A stretch of DNA of 64,000 nt. It comes from Phyto melanocephala (lineage: Eukaryota > Arthropoda > Insecta > Diptera > Rhinophoridae). The stretch is from positions 66,922,685 to 66,986,684 of the forward strand of contig OW799236.1 of NCBI GenBank assembly GCA_941918925.1, read 5' to 3'. The position numbers were made by a program, and so were the translations under genes. Of the stretch, positions 11,430 through 23,090 are shown in pieces; within the stretch, counting starts at the first letter, position 1; each line of letters starts with the position of its first letter. Under the pieces are notes generated by a model, which saw only the letters and a list, made by a program, of their open reading frames with translations, was not told the origin of the DNA and searched no databases.

Positions 11430-13930
11430 TCCTTCACAAAAACTTCCACTTGGCTTATTATTACCTTAATTTAGAATTCTATGTATACAAAATATATAAA
11501 AAGAGAAAAAGTAATATTGGTCGTCCATAATATTAGGATTTAGATCTCGGATCAAAAAACACTAACTTTAAGAATCTATGTTTACAAACGTTAAAATTCA
11601 AAGAGTACAATAAAAATGCGAAAAGGCTTTTTTGTTTACTAAATATCATTTTAGTTCTCAACTTGAATCAAGAATCCTTTTTTTCACAATTTTAACTTTA
11701 TAAACGTAGGATATACAAAAATTCCCATTAAAATTTAGAAAAGTACCTTTTTGATCGCCCATAACATATTAAGCCTTACCTTGTATCACTAATTTCGAAA
11801 TTATTGCTTCGCAAACGTTAAAAATACAAAAAGTACCATAAAAATTCAATAAAGTACCTTTGTGGTCGCCCATAACATTTTCAGTTTTACCTGGAATCAA
11901 AAGTCCTTGATTGCTAGATCCTACCTTCATAAACATAGAAAATACAAGAAGAACCATAAAATTTTATAAAAAAGGAGCATCTTGGTCGCCCATAACATTT
12001 TCAGTCACACCTTGTATCAATAGCCACTAATTTTAAAATTCTAGCTTCGCAAACGTTGAAAATACAAAGAGTACCATAAAATTTCAAAAAAGTACCTTTT
12101 TGGTGGCCCATAACGTTTTTAGTCTCAATTGTCACTAGTTTCAAAATTCTAGCTTCGAAAACGTTGAAAATACAAAAAGTACCATACAAATTCAAAAAAA
12201 TACCTTTTTGTCACCCATAACATTTTTAGACTCACCTGGAATCAATAGTCCTTGATTGTACAAACCTACCTTCACAAACGTAGAAAATACAAAAAGTACC
12301 ATAAAAATTTAAAAAAGTACCTTTTTGGTAGACCATAACATTTTCGGTCTCACCTTGTATCAATAGCCACTAATTTTAAAATTCTAGCTTCGCAAACGTT
12401 GAAAATACAAAAAGTACCATAAAATTTCAAAAAAGTACCTTTTTCGTCGCACATAACATTGTTTGTCTCACCTACAATCAATAGTCCTTGATTGTACAAT
12501 CCTATCTTCATAAACGTAGAAAATACAAAACGTACCATAAAAATTCAAAAAAGTACCTTTTTGGTCGACCATAACATTTTTAGTCTCACCTTGTATCAAT
12601 TGTCACTAATTTCAAAATTCTAGCTTCGCAAACGTTGAAAATACAAAAAGTACCATACAAATTCAAAAAAGTACCTTTTTGGTCACCCATAACATTTTTA
12701 GGCTCACCTGGAATCAATAGTCCTTGATTGTACAAACCTACCTTCACAAACGTAGAAAATACAAAAAGTACCATAAAAATTTCAAAAAGTACCTTTTTGG
12801 TAGACCATAACATTTTCGGTCTCACCTTGTATCAATAGCCACTAATTTTAAAATTCTAGCTTCGCAAACGTTGAAAATACAAAAAGTACCATAAAATTTC
12901 AAAAAAGTACCTTTTTCGTCGCACATAACAATTTTTGTCTCACCTACAATCAATAGTCCTTGATTGTATAATCCTATCTTTATAAACGTTGAAAATACAA
13001 AAAGTACCATAAAAATTCAAAAAAGTACCTTTTTAGTCGCCCATAACATTTTTGGTCTCACCTTGTATCAATTGTCACTAATTTCAAAATTCTAGCTTCG
13101 CAAACGTTGAAATTACAAAAAGTACCATACATATTCAAAAAAGTACCTTTTTGGTCGCCCATAACATTTTTAGTCTCACATGGAAGCAACAGTCCTTGAT
13201 TGTACAATCCTACCTTCATAAACGTAGCAAATACAAAAAGTACCATAAAAATTTAAAAAAGTACCTTTTTGGTCGTCCATAACATTTTCAGTCTCACCTT
13301 GTATCAATAGTCACTAATTTTATAATTCTAGCTTCGCTAACGTTGAAAATACAAAAAGTACCATTACAATTCAAAAAAGTACCTTTTTCGTCGCCAATAA
13401 CATTTTGTGTCTCACCTAGAATCAATAGTCCTTGATTGTATAATCCTATCTTTATAAACGTTGAAAATACAAAAAGTACCATAAAAATTCAAAAAAGTAC
13501 CTTTTTAGTCGCCCATAACATTTTTGGTCTGACCTGAAATTAATAGTCCTTGATTGTACAATCCTACCTTCATAAACCAAGAAAATACAAAAAGTACCAT
13601 AAAAATTCAAAAGAGTACCTTTTTGGTCGCCCATAATATTTTTAGTCTCACCTGGAATCAATAGTCCTTGATTGTACAATCCTACCTTTATAAACCCAGA
13701 AAATACCAAAAGTACCACCAAAAATTTCGGTCTCACCTTGTATCAATAGCCACTAATTTCAAAATTGTAGCTTCGCAAACTTAGAATATATAAAAAGTAC
13801 AATAAAAATTCAAAAAAGTACATTTTTGGTCACCCATAACATTTTAAGTCTTACCTGGAATCAATAGTCCTTTATTTTACAATTCTACCTTAATGAACGT
13901 AGAAAATACAAAAAGTACCATAGAAAAGCG
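11430..13930 (-). repeat. 118-bp satellite with 236/472-bp higher-order structure
   Basis: About 21 monomers of roughly 118 bp. Two alternating types are recognisable: one with GCCACTAATTTTAAAATTCT and GCTTCGCAAACG, one with AGTCCTTGATTGTACAATCC and CTTCATAAACG. Both share AAAATACAAAAAGTACCATA and AGTACCTTTTTGGTCG. Equivalent positions recur every 236 bp (12350, 12586, 12822, 13058, 13294). A variant CGTCGCACATAACA recurs 472 bp apart (12445 and 12917), giving a four-monomer higher-order unit. The outermost monomers, before about 11700 and after 13750, are more diverged. Minus-strand open frames of about 62 codons are by-products of the period. Confidence 0.9.
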
Positions 13931-14815
13931 AAAAAGTAAAATGTTCAAATATCTATGTAACAAAATATTTTAATAGACATGATTTAAAGGCAGTAAATCT
14001 ACTCTTTTTTGCATAAAAGTAATTATGCTCTAAAAAGTACCAAAATCTTCCCGATTTTTCCCTTTTCTACCCTGTTATGAATGTGTTTCAATTTTTACTA
14101 AATTACATAATTTTTTATGTCTGGTGAAATCCCAGTTAAAAGTTTTGTGAAAATTGGCCGTCTAATTAGGAATTACATACATTTTCCGGATTTTTCCCCT
14201 TTTTGGTACCTTTTTTGTCCCCAAAAAAGTTTCCAAAAATTTCACCTAAATAGTTGTCCATATTCTATTAGGAAATAATAATTGTCAAATTTTGTCCCAT
14301 TGTATTATATAAGAAAGGTTTCTTTTAAAAAAACTACCAAAAAAAGGGAAAATTTTTACCCATTATACATGCGAACTTGAAATAAGTGCCGAATTCCTAT
14401 TAATATTTTTTCGCGGATTACTTAAAACAGTTTAAATTTTTTCCTAGCTTTATGCGTTTGGAAGTTACATAGGGTACCCAAAAAGTACCAAATTTTAGTT
14501 TTTCCCCTTAGGGGTTTAAAATTCCAAAAAAGGCCAGTTACCTGTCAGCTAATTTTTTGTGCAAATTACAATACTTTTTCAATTTAATTTGTATCATTTT
14601 TAGTTTAGCAGATATAAGATTACCGATTTTACCCGTTTTACCCTTTTTTACCCCCTTTAAGTACGAGTTTCCAAAAATCCCTTCTTAGTGGAGCTATACA
14701 TTGAAAGAGGAACCGATTGTCCAAATTTCATGTCTCTAGCTCTTTGCGTTTGGGCTGTGCGATGATGAATCAGTCAGTCAGTCAGTCAGTCACGTTACTC
14801 TTTTATATATATAGA

Positions 14816-15140
14816 TATATCAATTCACAACCTGGCTTGAGTTAAAAGAAATTTACTTTGACATAATAGATGAAAAACGGCAATAGTACTTATTCTTATC
14901 CAGCAATAATTTGGAATAATTGTATTATAAATAGTAATTAAATGAATTTCCAAAAAAAAATTATGCAAATAAGTACTACTTCGTGCAACTTTTAAATAAA
15001 TTTAGGCTTGAAATACGACGTATATGTTTTCTGAATCCTTATATCATTCTAAAGCGATTTTTCGAATCTGTGTGTCTGTCAGCCTATTGGAATTCGAAAA
15101 GCATTAGAAACAGAACATTTTTGAGAACGATATTAAGGTG
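14816..15140. other. Spacer between Helitron and DINE B2
   Basis: AT-rich sequence with no repeat or coding pattern that I could identify. Confidence 0.4.
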
Positions 15141-17033
15141 AACAAGTAAGAGCACTATATTCGGCTGTGCAGAACCTTTTATACCCACCACCAATTTTGT
15201 GTACATTTGAAGCACATTATTTATTATATTGTTAATAATTATGGAATAATCTCTTTATAATAAAATGTGACACATATTTCTTTGTAGAGGGTGGTTAAAT
15301 TTTAAGGGCCCATGTTGAAGGTGAACTACACCTTGTCTTTAAATTTGTTTTCTGCATTTCATTTGACATTTCTCAATCTCAAACTTACTCAATTTGATCC
15401 GTGAAAAGATACGCAAGTGAGCAACGCTTTAAAGTTATTCAGGTTTTTTATAAAAATGGGCGTTCAAATCAAAATGCATTTTGTGCACTTCGTAATTCTT
15501 TTGATCAACATAATCGTTCAAATTCGTTCACAATCGGGAGAATTGTAAAAAATATTAAAATTTCTGCAAAACAGTTCTGTATAAAATGTTAGAAAATCTG
15601 TGAATGCCTTTTTAGTTCGTTGAATGGGAACCACTGCTGGTTTTTGCGATAGTGTGGCAAAAGAGCAGTCAACCTCGCCTCATCATCATGCCCAATAATC
15701 GAGCATTAACATTGTCATTGAAAATTTGGACCATCAGATAGAGGAGTGGCGCCAAGGATGGGGGGGGGGGCATTTGGCCGATTTTTTGTTAAATACATAA
15801 TTGAACCATACAAATATTATAATTACAAAAAGCAATGATAATAATTTCCTAAATAATTTGTGTTTTATTTAAATTCAACATCGGTCCTTAAAATTTAACC
15901 ATCCTTTATAACTTCGATATGCTACTAAAATGCTTTTGTAAATGTAGTCTTTAAAAGAAAGTGGGCGTTAAAGTAGGCGTGTCAATAAAGTTTCTGCTAT
16001 TAAAAAGAACTTAGATATTTCAAGATAGTCCTTTATTTTCCCAAAAACTTTGTCAATAGAGAAATTACATGAATTTAAGATAAACCGTTATATGGGAGGT
16101 AGGCGTAAAAGTGGGAGAGTCACCTAAACTTTTTGACAAAACAATTACATTGATTAGAAGGATATACGTAGCAAATTTGATCATCATACCTCTAATTTTG
16201 GCGGTCTTATGAGCTTTTAAATTTCATTAACGGTAGATAACGTGAAAAGTGGGCGTTATAGTAGGCGTGTCAAAGTTATTTTTGTGAATGACTACAACTT
16301 AAGTGTTTCAATATTGCCCTTTGTTATTCCAAAATCTTTATTAATAGGGAAATTATATGAATTTTAGGTAAAACGTTATATGGGAGGTGGGCGTAAAAGT
16401 GGGCGTGACACATTGATTTTCCGTTACAAAAAAGCGTCTCACCAAAAAGCAAAGTGTGCAAAATTTCAGAGTCGTACATACAATTTTGTTGCTTTTATAA
16501 CGTTTTTGTTTTTAAATATACCGAAAAATACACTGTGCGGTATAAATATTCGTACATTTTGATCGATAACTCCTCTCCTAATGCATTGATTTAAATAATT
16601 TTCAGGGAAAGAAATTGTTTTTACTCAGGAAATATATATTCGGAGTTTCACGAGTCTACGTTGATGCGTTTGGACACAATTCTATTTTGTTCGATGTTCG
16701 AAGGACACGGTTTTTTCGACCTACTCTTGCTTCTCGAGCTATAACTCTCTTCCTAATATTTCGATTTAGCCCATTTTCAATACCAAAAGCAAACAAACCT
16801 TGTCTATAAGAAAGATTCTGGCAACATTTGAGCCCCCTAGCTTTTTCGGTGCGACCTCTATCGTGCTTTCAACAGACGGACAGACGGACGGACATAGCTA
16901 GACCGTCATCAAATCAAACCCTGATTCAGAATATATATACTTTATGGGGTCTAAAATGGATATTTCGATGTGTTACAAACGGAATGACAAAATGAATATT
17001 CCCCACCATTTTTTTGGTGGCGGGTATAAAAAT
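15141..17033 (-). mobile_element. DINE-1/INE-1-like element, family B, copy B2
   Basis: Same structure and orientation as B1: 3' hairpin end at 15141 (AACAAGTAAGAGCACTATAT), 5' end TATACCCGCCACC at 17033. It has two central repeat units instead of three and carries the same mariner insertion. The 3' hairpin is imperfect here (GCAGAACC for GCCGAATC). Confidence 0.8.
15287..15908 (+). mobile_element. mariner-like insertion in DINE B2, with the best-preserved transposase start
   Basis: Same ends and position as in B1. The frame 15401-15592 is the most intact copy of the N-terminal transposase segment (KRYASEQRFKVIQVFYKNGR, then NQNAFCALRNSFDQHNRSN and TIGRIVKN). This is the DUF4817-type DNA-binding region of mariner transposases. 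It then breaks, and a further block (VAKEQSTSPHHHAQ) lies in another frame near 15645-15700. The catalytic domain is absent. A run of 11 G sits near 15760-15770. Confidence 0.75.
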
Positions 17034-17347
17034 GTTACAATGTAAGTCTTGGTTATGTTATTGTATCCATTTGGCATGGAAGAAAATTCGTTAGCACCTT
17101 AACGCATGATCGTGCCGTTAGTAAATTTCTTGGGTACTCAAATCTATTAAATTAATATTAAAACACCGGTATAATGGTAATTGTATAAATTCTATTTGCT
17201 AATGTTATATAAAAAATATCTAAAAAAAAACACATTTTATATATTTACATGCATGCATACATGCAGCATACAGCATCTGTTCTTTTTCCATATCTAAAAA
17301 ATCTAAAATTTGTGAACATTTAGGTTGTATCTTGACAAATGTTTTCT
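17034..17347. other. Spacer, no feature seen
   Basis: AT-rich with a CATGCATACATGCAGCATAC stretch near 17250. Nothing coding or repeated was recognised. Confidence 0.4.
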
Positions 17348-18180
17348 TATACCCTTCAAACATTGAAAAAGGGTATATATAGGTTTGTCATTCCGTGTAA
17401 AATTTCTACAATTTTCATTTCCGACCCCATAAAGTATATATTTTCTGAAAGCTTATGAATAGGGGAGTCGATTAAGCTCTGTCAGTCTGTCCGTCTGACC
17501 GTCTGTCCGTGTGTATGTTGAAATCAACTTTTTGAAGACCCCCGACATCGCTCGGACCCGGGTGAGGTATTAAAATATCAGAAATATTCGGGAGTAGATC
17601 GGTATTGAAAATTAAAAACATTGGTACATAAACAACTGAGATATGAGCAAAAACCCACGACCACATCGATTTTTTTTTCACAAAAACAACATTACAACAA
17701 CAACATACATACATACAAAAGTGTATACTGGTTAGAGAAAACGTGGGATCGAATCCCAGCTGAGCCAAAAAAAATTTTTTTCTAAGTTTTTTTAAATTTT
17801 TTAAAAAATTTTTTTTTTTTTATTTTTTTTTTTATTTAATATATTATTTATATTTTTATTATTATTTTTTTTTTAATTTTTTTTGTTTTATATTTATTAT
17901 TTATATTTTAATTATTTTTTTTTATGATTTTTTTTTTAAATTTTTTTTTTTTAATTTTTTTTAAAATTTTTTTTTTTAATTTTTTTTTTAAATTTTTTTT
18001 TAACATACATAGGTTAATTTTTAATTTTAAAATGGGATGTTTTTATATATGTATGTTTTTTATATGTATGTACGTATTTCATATGAGATGAATGGTGATA
18101 CAAACTGTTATTGCATGACTACACGTTGTGAAGTGTATATAAGATTCGGCATGGCCGAATATAGCACTCTTACTTGTTTT
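17348..18180 (+). mobile_element. DINE-1/INE-1-like element, family A, copy A2
   Basis: Plus orientation: 5' TATACCCTTCAAACATTG, INE-1-like block TTTCCGACCCCATAAAGT, CTGTCAGTCTGTCCGTCTGA, a T-rich low-complexity middle (17765-18005), then 3' GTGTATATAAGATTCGGC and the hairpin, ending CTTACTTGTTTT. An intact 98-codon antisense frame lies at 17472-17768. Full-length copy. Confidence 0.85.
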
Positions 18181-19199
18181 TTTTAATATTTATGAGTATA
18201 TGCCAAATTTTTTAAATTCTTTAAAATTAACAAAATTTATTTAAAAACACATTTGCTATTTTCAATCATGTAATCTTTGTATCACCCATTCTAATAAAAT
18301 GTTTTATATTTAATACACCTGTAGGCGTATATTTTGTATCAAATAAATATAAATTTTTATTTTAGCCATGAGTGTAGGTATACGTAGATGTTTTTGTAAC
18401 TGAAGTTACATTGCAAATATTAAATTTTTTTTTCATAATTTATTACTTTAATATCCTGCTTTATATCTAGATATAAATCAACCATCTCAGTATTGCTTTT
18501 CTATAGCATAAAAAAGACACAGCATTAAACTTGCAAATGTAAATCTAACATTTTAATTTCTTCTAACGAAAGAAACTTTTTTTTTTTTTTTGATTTTTCA
18601 TAATTCATGATAATTTTGAAACATGTGCTCTGTTTAGCTCTTCATAATGTTATTTTTTTCTCCTAAAGGCAATATTTAATATCTTTGTAGCGATTATATT
18701 TTTATTTTGTTAGATAAAGTATGAATAAAATTATTGTTTTATAGCTGACAACTGTAAAAATCAGTTAAGAAAAAATCATAAAAAAAAATTATTTATGTGT
18801 GTGTAATCTTATGTGAAATATATTTCACTAGTACAACACATTTAAATGATGATTAAATTAAATAAAATTAAGCTGTCAATGGCTCTGAAAGCAACAAACG
18901 TTGGAATAAAAGGCGAATGTTGTTAAAAATTCTGTCATACTGATTTTTTAGGCTTTTTGGTAGAGTAAAACATATGTTAATACAGTCAAACCTCGATATT
19001 TCATACCCCGACAACTAAGAAACATCCAAAATTCGAGAAATATGACTAGTTACTTAAGAAAACTCTTTAATTCGCAAAAATCTCAAACATTTTGGCACCC
19101 TCGTTAATGCATATTATTTTGAAATTCAAATTCGGAGGAGACCCTTCTAAAAGCAATTAGTTTCAAAATAATGTGCTTTTTCGATTTTGCTTACAATTG
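18181..19199. other. Spacer, mostly unassigned
   Basis: AT-rich. At 18988-19016 a CAGTCAAACCTCGATATTTC sequence resembles the end of some Tc1/pogo-type elements, but no inverted partner was found. It may belong with the mariner-type relic just downstream. Confidence 0.35.
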
Positions 19200-19425
19200 C
19201 CGTTGGTTTTCCTTCTGTAACTTTTTGTTTTCAGGTTTATGTTTATCATTTTCAAAATATCTCGTTCACTGCGCTCAATCGAAAACATTACTGCTGTGGG
19301 TGAGAATGTGCAAGAACATCCATCAACCTTAACTCGTCATCGTTCGCAGGAACTGAACATTTCTCGCACTTCTTTTAGAAGAATTGGTAGTCATATATAT
19401 GATATTCTTTCCAATCTTAAATGAC
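19200..19425 (+). pseudogene. mariner transposase fragment (helix-turn-helix segment)
   Basis: The frame 19239-19424 contains ISRSLRSIENITAVGENVQE, then TRHRSQELNISRTSFRRI. This matches the second DNA-binding segment of mariner transposases (pattern ..ENIAAVxESV..RRxQxLxISxTSxxRIL). Neither the upstream N-terminal segment nor the catalytic domain is present in frame. It belongs to a different lineage from the insertion in the DINE B elements, judging by the divergent residues. Confidence 0.65.
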
Positions 19426-19640
19426 AAAGTTCAACATTTTCAATAAAACCAAAAATTAAAAAAGATAATCAGTAAATTTTTTCATAGCCGATTCAAATTT
19501 AAAATTTTACAAGAGTATCATTTTTTAAAGAAAAAAAAAAATTAGCATTGAAGTTGCCGAAGTTGCTCCCTCAACGATATAAACAAAATGTAATTCAAAG
19601 AAAATGAATCGCAATTTTTTATTTATTACACATAATATGT

Positions 19641-21033
19641 GGCTCCACGAAAAGCCCCCCAATGAAATAACGCCCAGGAAACAATCCCCAATGAAGTAAA
19701 CCCCAAAAAATTGGAAATAACACCCAAAAACAGTGAATGAAATAACATCCAAAAATAAATGAAATAAACCCTAAAGCGAAAACGAAACAGCCCCCAATAT
19801 TTGGGAGTTATATCATATGAAATAACTCCCAATGATGAAAATTAAATAATCCCCAATGAAATAAGCCCCATCAGCAACAAAAATGAAATTATGCCCAAAA
19901 TTCATAAGAGTCAGATTCATTAAGGATTTCATGAAGTCAATATGGACCAAGAGCAAAATCGCTAATTTATTAATATAAATCGTGTGGAGGCCCGCAGGCG
20001 TCTTCTTCATAATAAGAATATATGCAATTTCGAAAGTGTGCCAGCATTCATAATCAATTTTGGTGAAAGAACATACAAAGCTCGTTTAATAGTGACTACT
20101 TTTGGTTTTGTAAATGGACTAAGTCCAGTGCAGTTATTTGCCCTTATATGATGGAAGCTATTTAAGACCAGCCACCAACGAGCTATCCTAAAACTTTACG
20201 AATGGCTTTAAAATCCAACTTATGGGAGACGTTATTATAGTTACAATATTGTAAAGAAGGCAGTAATTTTCTGTAATGGAGATATGAGAAAGTATGGACA
20301 AAGAATTGTTTAATATTTTCAATATATTTATTTTTGAAATCCAACTACCAAAAAATTATTTTCATGTACATACATAAATAATAAACTTAATACATTATAC
20401 GTAAGAAATGATAGTTAAAACAAAATGGTTGCTCATGGAATCAAGATGGAGAAAATATACATTGTATGTACAAATGCTGCCAGTTGGTTACACTTTATTA
20501 TTATGGAGCTACTCACTGCTTGGCAAAAGTGGAACCAACAACCGATTACTTTTGAAACAATAATTATTGCCGTCCGTAGACTAATTTCGTAGTCTGTCAC
20601 GAAGGTCGCACCATCCAAATCCCGAACGTTATCATTTATGTATTGGAAAAGATGTTGTAATATATTCACAGGCTAAAAATTTTCTTGTAAAAGGCCTATT
20701 TTTATATAATTTATTTAGAAACACACCCAAAACCAAAAGCTTTAAAAATGAAATAACCCCCGAATACAAAATGAAATATCACCCAAATTATACACGCTAT
20801 GAAACAAGCCCCGAATTTTTAAAATTTGTTGGGTGTTATTTCATTGGAGATTATTTCATAATTTTAAAACCCCAAATGAGAAATGAAATAATTTCCAAAA
20901 AAAATGAAAAACGGCCCAAAAAAATTGGGAGTTATTTCATATGAAATAACACCCAAAAATGTATGAAAAAAATTTGGAGAATATTTCATTTCTCGTTTGG
21001 GCGTTATTTCATTGGGGGGCTTTTCGTGGAGCC
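19641..21033 (-). mobile_element. Fold-back MULE (Mutator-like) element with exact 8-bp target duplication
   Basis: 1393 bp bounded by a 36-bp perfect terminal inverted repeat beginning GGCTCCACGAAAAGCC. It is flanked by TAATATGT on both sides (19633-19640 and 21034-21041). The arms (about 19641-19870 and 20735-21033) are filled with the motif ATGAAATAAC-CCCAA in both orientations, so they can fold. The core encodes a MULE transposase fragment on the minus strand. The intact repeats and duplication suggest a comparatively recent insertion. Confidence 0.85.
20433..20669 (-). pseudogene. MULE transposase domain fragment
   Basis: A minus-strand frame of 78 codons reads LDGATFVTDYEISLRTAI and then IGCWFHFCQAVSSSI. 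This is the pattern of the MULE transposase domain (acidic residue in a D-E/Y-A context followed by GC-FHF-QA, with the conserved C and H). Only this part of the catalytic core is readable. The plus strand around 19990-20130 has a second coding-like patch that I cannot assign. Family assignment rests on motif recognition only, but the 8-bp duplication and long inverted repeats of the surrounding element agree with it. Confidence 0.65.
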
Positions 21034-21078
21034 TAATATGTTTGGTGTAAATAAATTATAAACCTTTTAAACCATTTT

Positions 21079-21793
21079 TATACCCTTCACACAGTGAAAA
21101 AGGGTATATATAGGTTTGTCATTCCGTGTGAAATTTCTACAATTTTCATTTCCGACCCCATAAAGTATATATTTTCTGAAAGCTTATGAATAGGGGAGTC
21201 GATTAAGCTCTGTCAGTCTGTCCGTCTGACCGTCTGTCCGTGTGTATGTTGAAATCAACTTTTTGAAGACCCACGACATCGCTCGGACCCGGGTGAGGTA
21301 TTAAAATATCAGAAATATTCGGGAGTAGATCGGTATTGAAAATCAGAAACATTGGTTCATAAACAACTGAGATATGAGCAAAAACCCACGACCACCTCGA
21401 TTTTCTTTTCATAAAAACAACATTACAACAACAACATACATACATACAAACGTGTATACTGGTTAGGGAAAACGTGGAATCGAATCCCAGTTGAGCCAAA
21501 AAAAAATTTTTTTAAAATTTTCTTTTAAATTTTTTTTTTATATTTTTTTCTTTTTTATTTAATATATTATTTATATTTTTATTATTATTTTTTTTAAATT
21601 TTTTTTTTTAAATTTTTTTTTATTTTTTATTACATATGAGAATTTATAATTTTACAATGGGATGTTTTCATATATGTATGTACGTATTTCATATGGGATG
21701 AATGGCGACACAAACTAGTGTTATTGCATGACTACACGTTGTGAAGGGTATATAAGATTCGGCACGGCCGAATATAGCACTTTTACTTGTTTT
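21079..21793 (+). mobile_element. DINE-1/INE-1-like element, family A, copy A3
   Basis: Full-length, 715 bp, the most compact copy: 5' TATACCCTTCACACAGTG, block TTTCCGACCCCATAAAGT, 3' GTGAAGGGTATATAAGATTC with the hairpin TTCGGCACGGCCGAA, ending CTTGTTTT. The subterminal pair TATACCCTTCACA / TGTGAAGGGTATA is exact. An intact antisense 98-codon frame lies at 21203-21499. DINE B3 starts directly at its 3' end. Confidence 0.9.
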
Positions 21794-22855
21794 GTATACC
21801 CGCCACCAAAAAAATGGTATATTCATTTTGTCATTTTGTTTGTAACACATCGAAATATCGATTTTAGACCCCATAAAGTTTCTGAATCAGGGTTTGATTT
21901 GATGACGATCTAGCTATGTCCGTCCGTCTGTTGGAAGCACGATAGAGGCCGCACCGAAAAAGCTAGGGGGCTCAATTTTTGCCAGAATCTTTCTTATATA
22001 CAAGGTTTGTTTGGTATTGAAAATGGGCTAAATCTGAATATTACGAAGAGAGTTATAGGTCGAAATGCAAGAGTAGGTCGAAAAAACCGTGTCCTTCGAA
22101 CATCGAATAAAATGGAATTGTGTCCAAACACCTTAACGTAGACACATGAAACTTCGACTATATATTTTCTGGGTAAAGGCAATATTTTTTCTTGAAAATT
22201 TTCTAAATCCATGTATTAGGAGAGGAGTTATCGATCAAAATGTTCGAAAATTTATACCGCACAGTGTATTTTTCGGTATATTTAAAAACAAAAACGTCAT
22301 AAAAGCAACAAAATTGGATGTACGACTCTGAAATTTTGCAGACTTTGCTTTTTGGTGACACGATTTATTGTATCGGCAAATCAATGTGCCACGCCCACTT
22401 TTACGCCCACCTCCCATATAACGTTTTGCCCAAAATTCATATAATTTCTCTATTAATATAGATTTTGGGATAATAAAGGACTATATTGAAACATCTCGGT
22501 TGTACTCAATAGCAAAACCAACTTTAACACGCCTACTATAACGCCCACTTTCCACGTTATCTACCGTTAATGAAATTTAAAAGCTCAAAAAACCGCCAAA
22601 ATTAGAGGTATGTTGATAAAATTTGCTACGTATATCCCCCTAGGCAATGTCATTACTGTGCCAGAAAATTTAGGTGCCACGCCCACTTTTACGCCCACCT
22701 CCCATATAACGGTTTAACTGAAATTCATATAATTTCTCTATTAATAAAGATTTTGGAATAATAAAGGACTATATTGAAATATCTTAGTTGTACTGATTAT
22801 CAAAAATAACTTTGACACGCCTACTATAACGCCCACTTTTCACGTTTAGGTACCA
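21794..22855 (+). mobile_element. DINE-1/INE-1-like element, family B, copy B3, 3'-truncated
   Basis: Starts TATACCCGCCACCA immediately after DINE A3. It runs through the 5' block (TAGACCCCATAAAGT) and about two central repeat units, then stops in CACGCCCAC near 22855. A mariner transposase fragment follows. The 3' hairpin and the usual mariner insertion are missing. A small internal deletion removes part of the TATATACTTTATGGGG block. Confidence 0.75.
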
Positions 22856-22884
22856 CGCCCACATGATAACCAACTTTTTATGGC

Positions 22885-23090
22885 CGAAATTGGTAGAAGT
22901 TGAATTTGACAACATTTGGTTCCAACAACCACACAACCAATCAAGCAATTGAATTGTTGCGAGAAAGGTTTGGAAATTCGATTATCTTAAGAAATTGTGA
23001 CATTGAATGGCCAACAAGAAGTTGTGATTTAAAACCATTAGGCTACTTCTTGTGGGGTTATTCGAAGTCAATAAGTGTGTTATTTTAAGA
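22885..23090 (+). pseudogene. mariner transposase fragment (C-terminal catalytic part)
   Basis: The segment reads FDNIWFQQ, then after a short deletion HTTNQAIELLRERFG, NSIILRNCDIEWPTRSCDLK and PLGYFLWGYSKS. This is the hallmark end of the mariner catalytic domain (WPPRSCDLTPLDYFLWG). The third acidic residue normally found in PLDYFLW is glycine here (PLGYFLWG), so it is dead. It complements the N-terminal fragments in the DINE B insertions but need not be the same family. Confidence 0.85.

Larger units (their letters stand above)
9520..14815 (-). mobile_element. Helitron, minus strand, carrying a large satellite
   Basis: Read on the minus strand it starts TCTATATATATAAAAG at 14815 and ends CTAG at 9520. 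The flanking bases are the A and T expected at a Helitron insertion site. The 15-bp start is shared with the Helitrons at 10032 and 57787. A CAGT tetranucleotide run (14771-14792) lies near the 5' end. The interior contains a 2.5-kb array of 118-bp repeats. A DINE A element with its own nested Helitron is inserted at 9768-11409, so the uninterrupted length was about 3.65 kb. No Rep/helicase coding was seen, so it is non-autonomous. That both ends belong to one element is inferred from their orientation and flanks. Confidence 0.65.

Noticed and set aside
11769..13736. A series of minus-strand frames of about 62-94 codons with similar sequence, looking like a protein repeat family
   Set aside because: They follow the 236-bp satellite period exactly, and neighbouring units fall in different frames. 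They are by-products of the satellite.
11430..13930. Regularly spaced repeats that could suggest a CRISPR array
   Set aside because: Monomers of 118 bp have no constant repeat with unique spacers, and the genome is clearly eukaryotic.
18988..19016. CAGTCAAACCTCGATATTTC as the end of a pogo/Tigger-like element
   Set aside because: No inverted partner or TA-flanked second end was found nearby.
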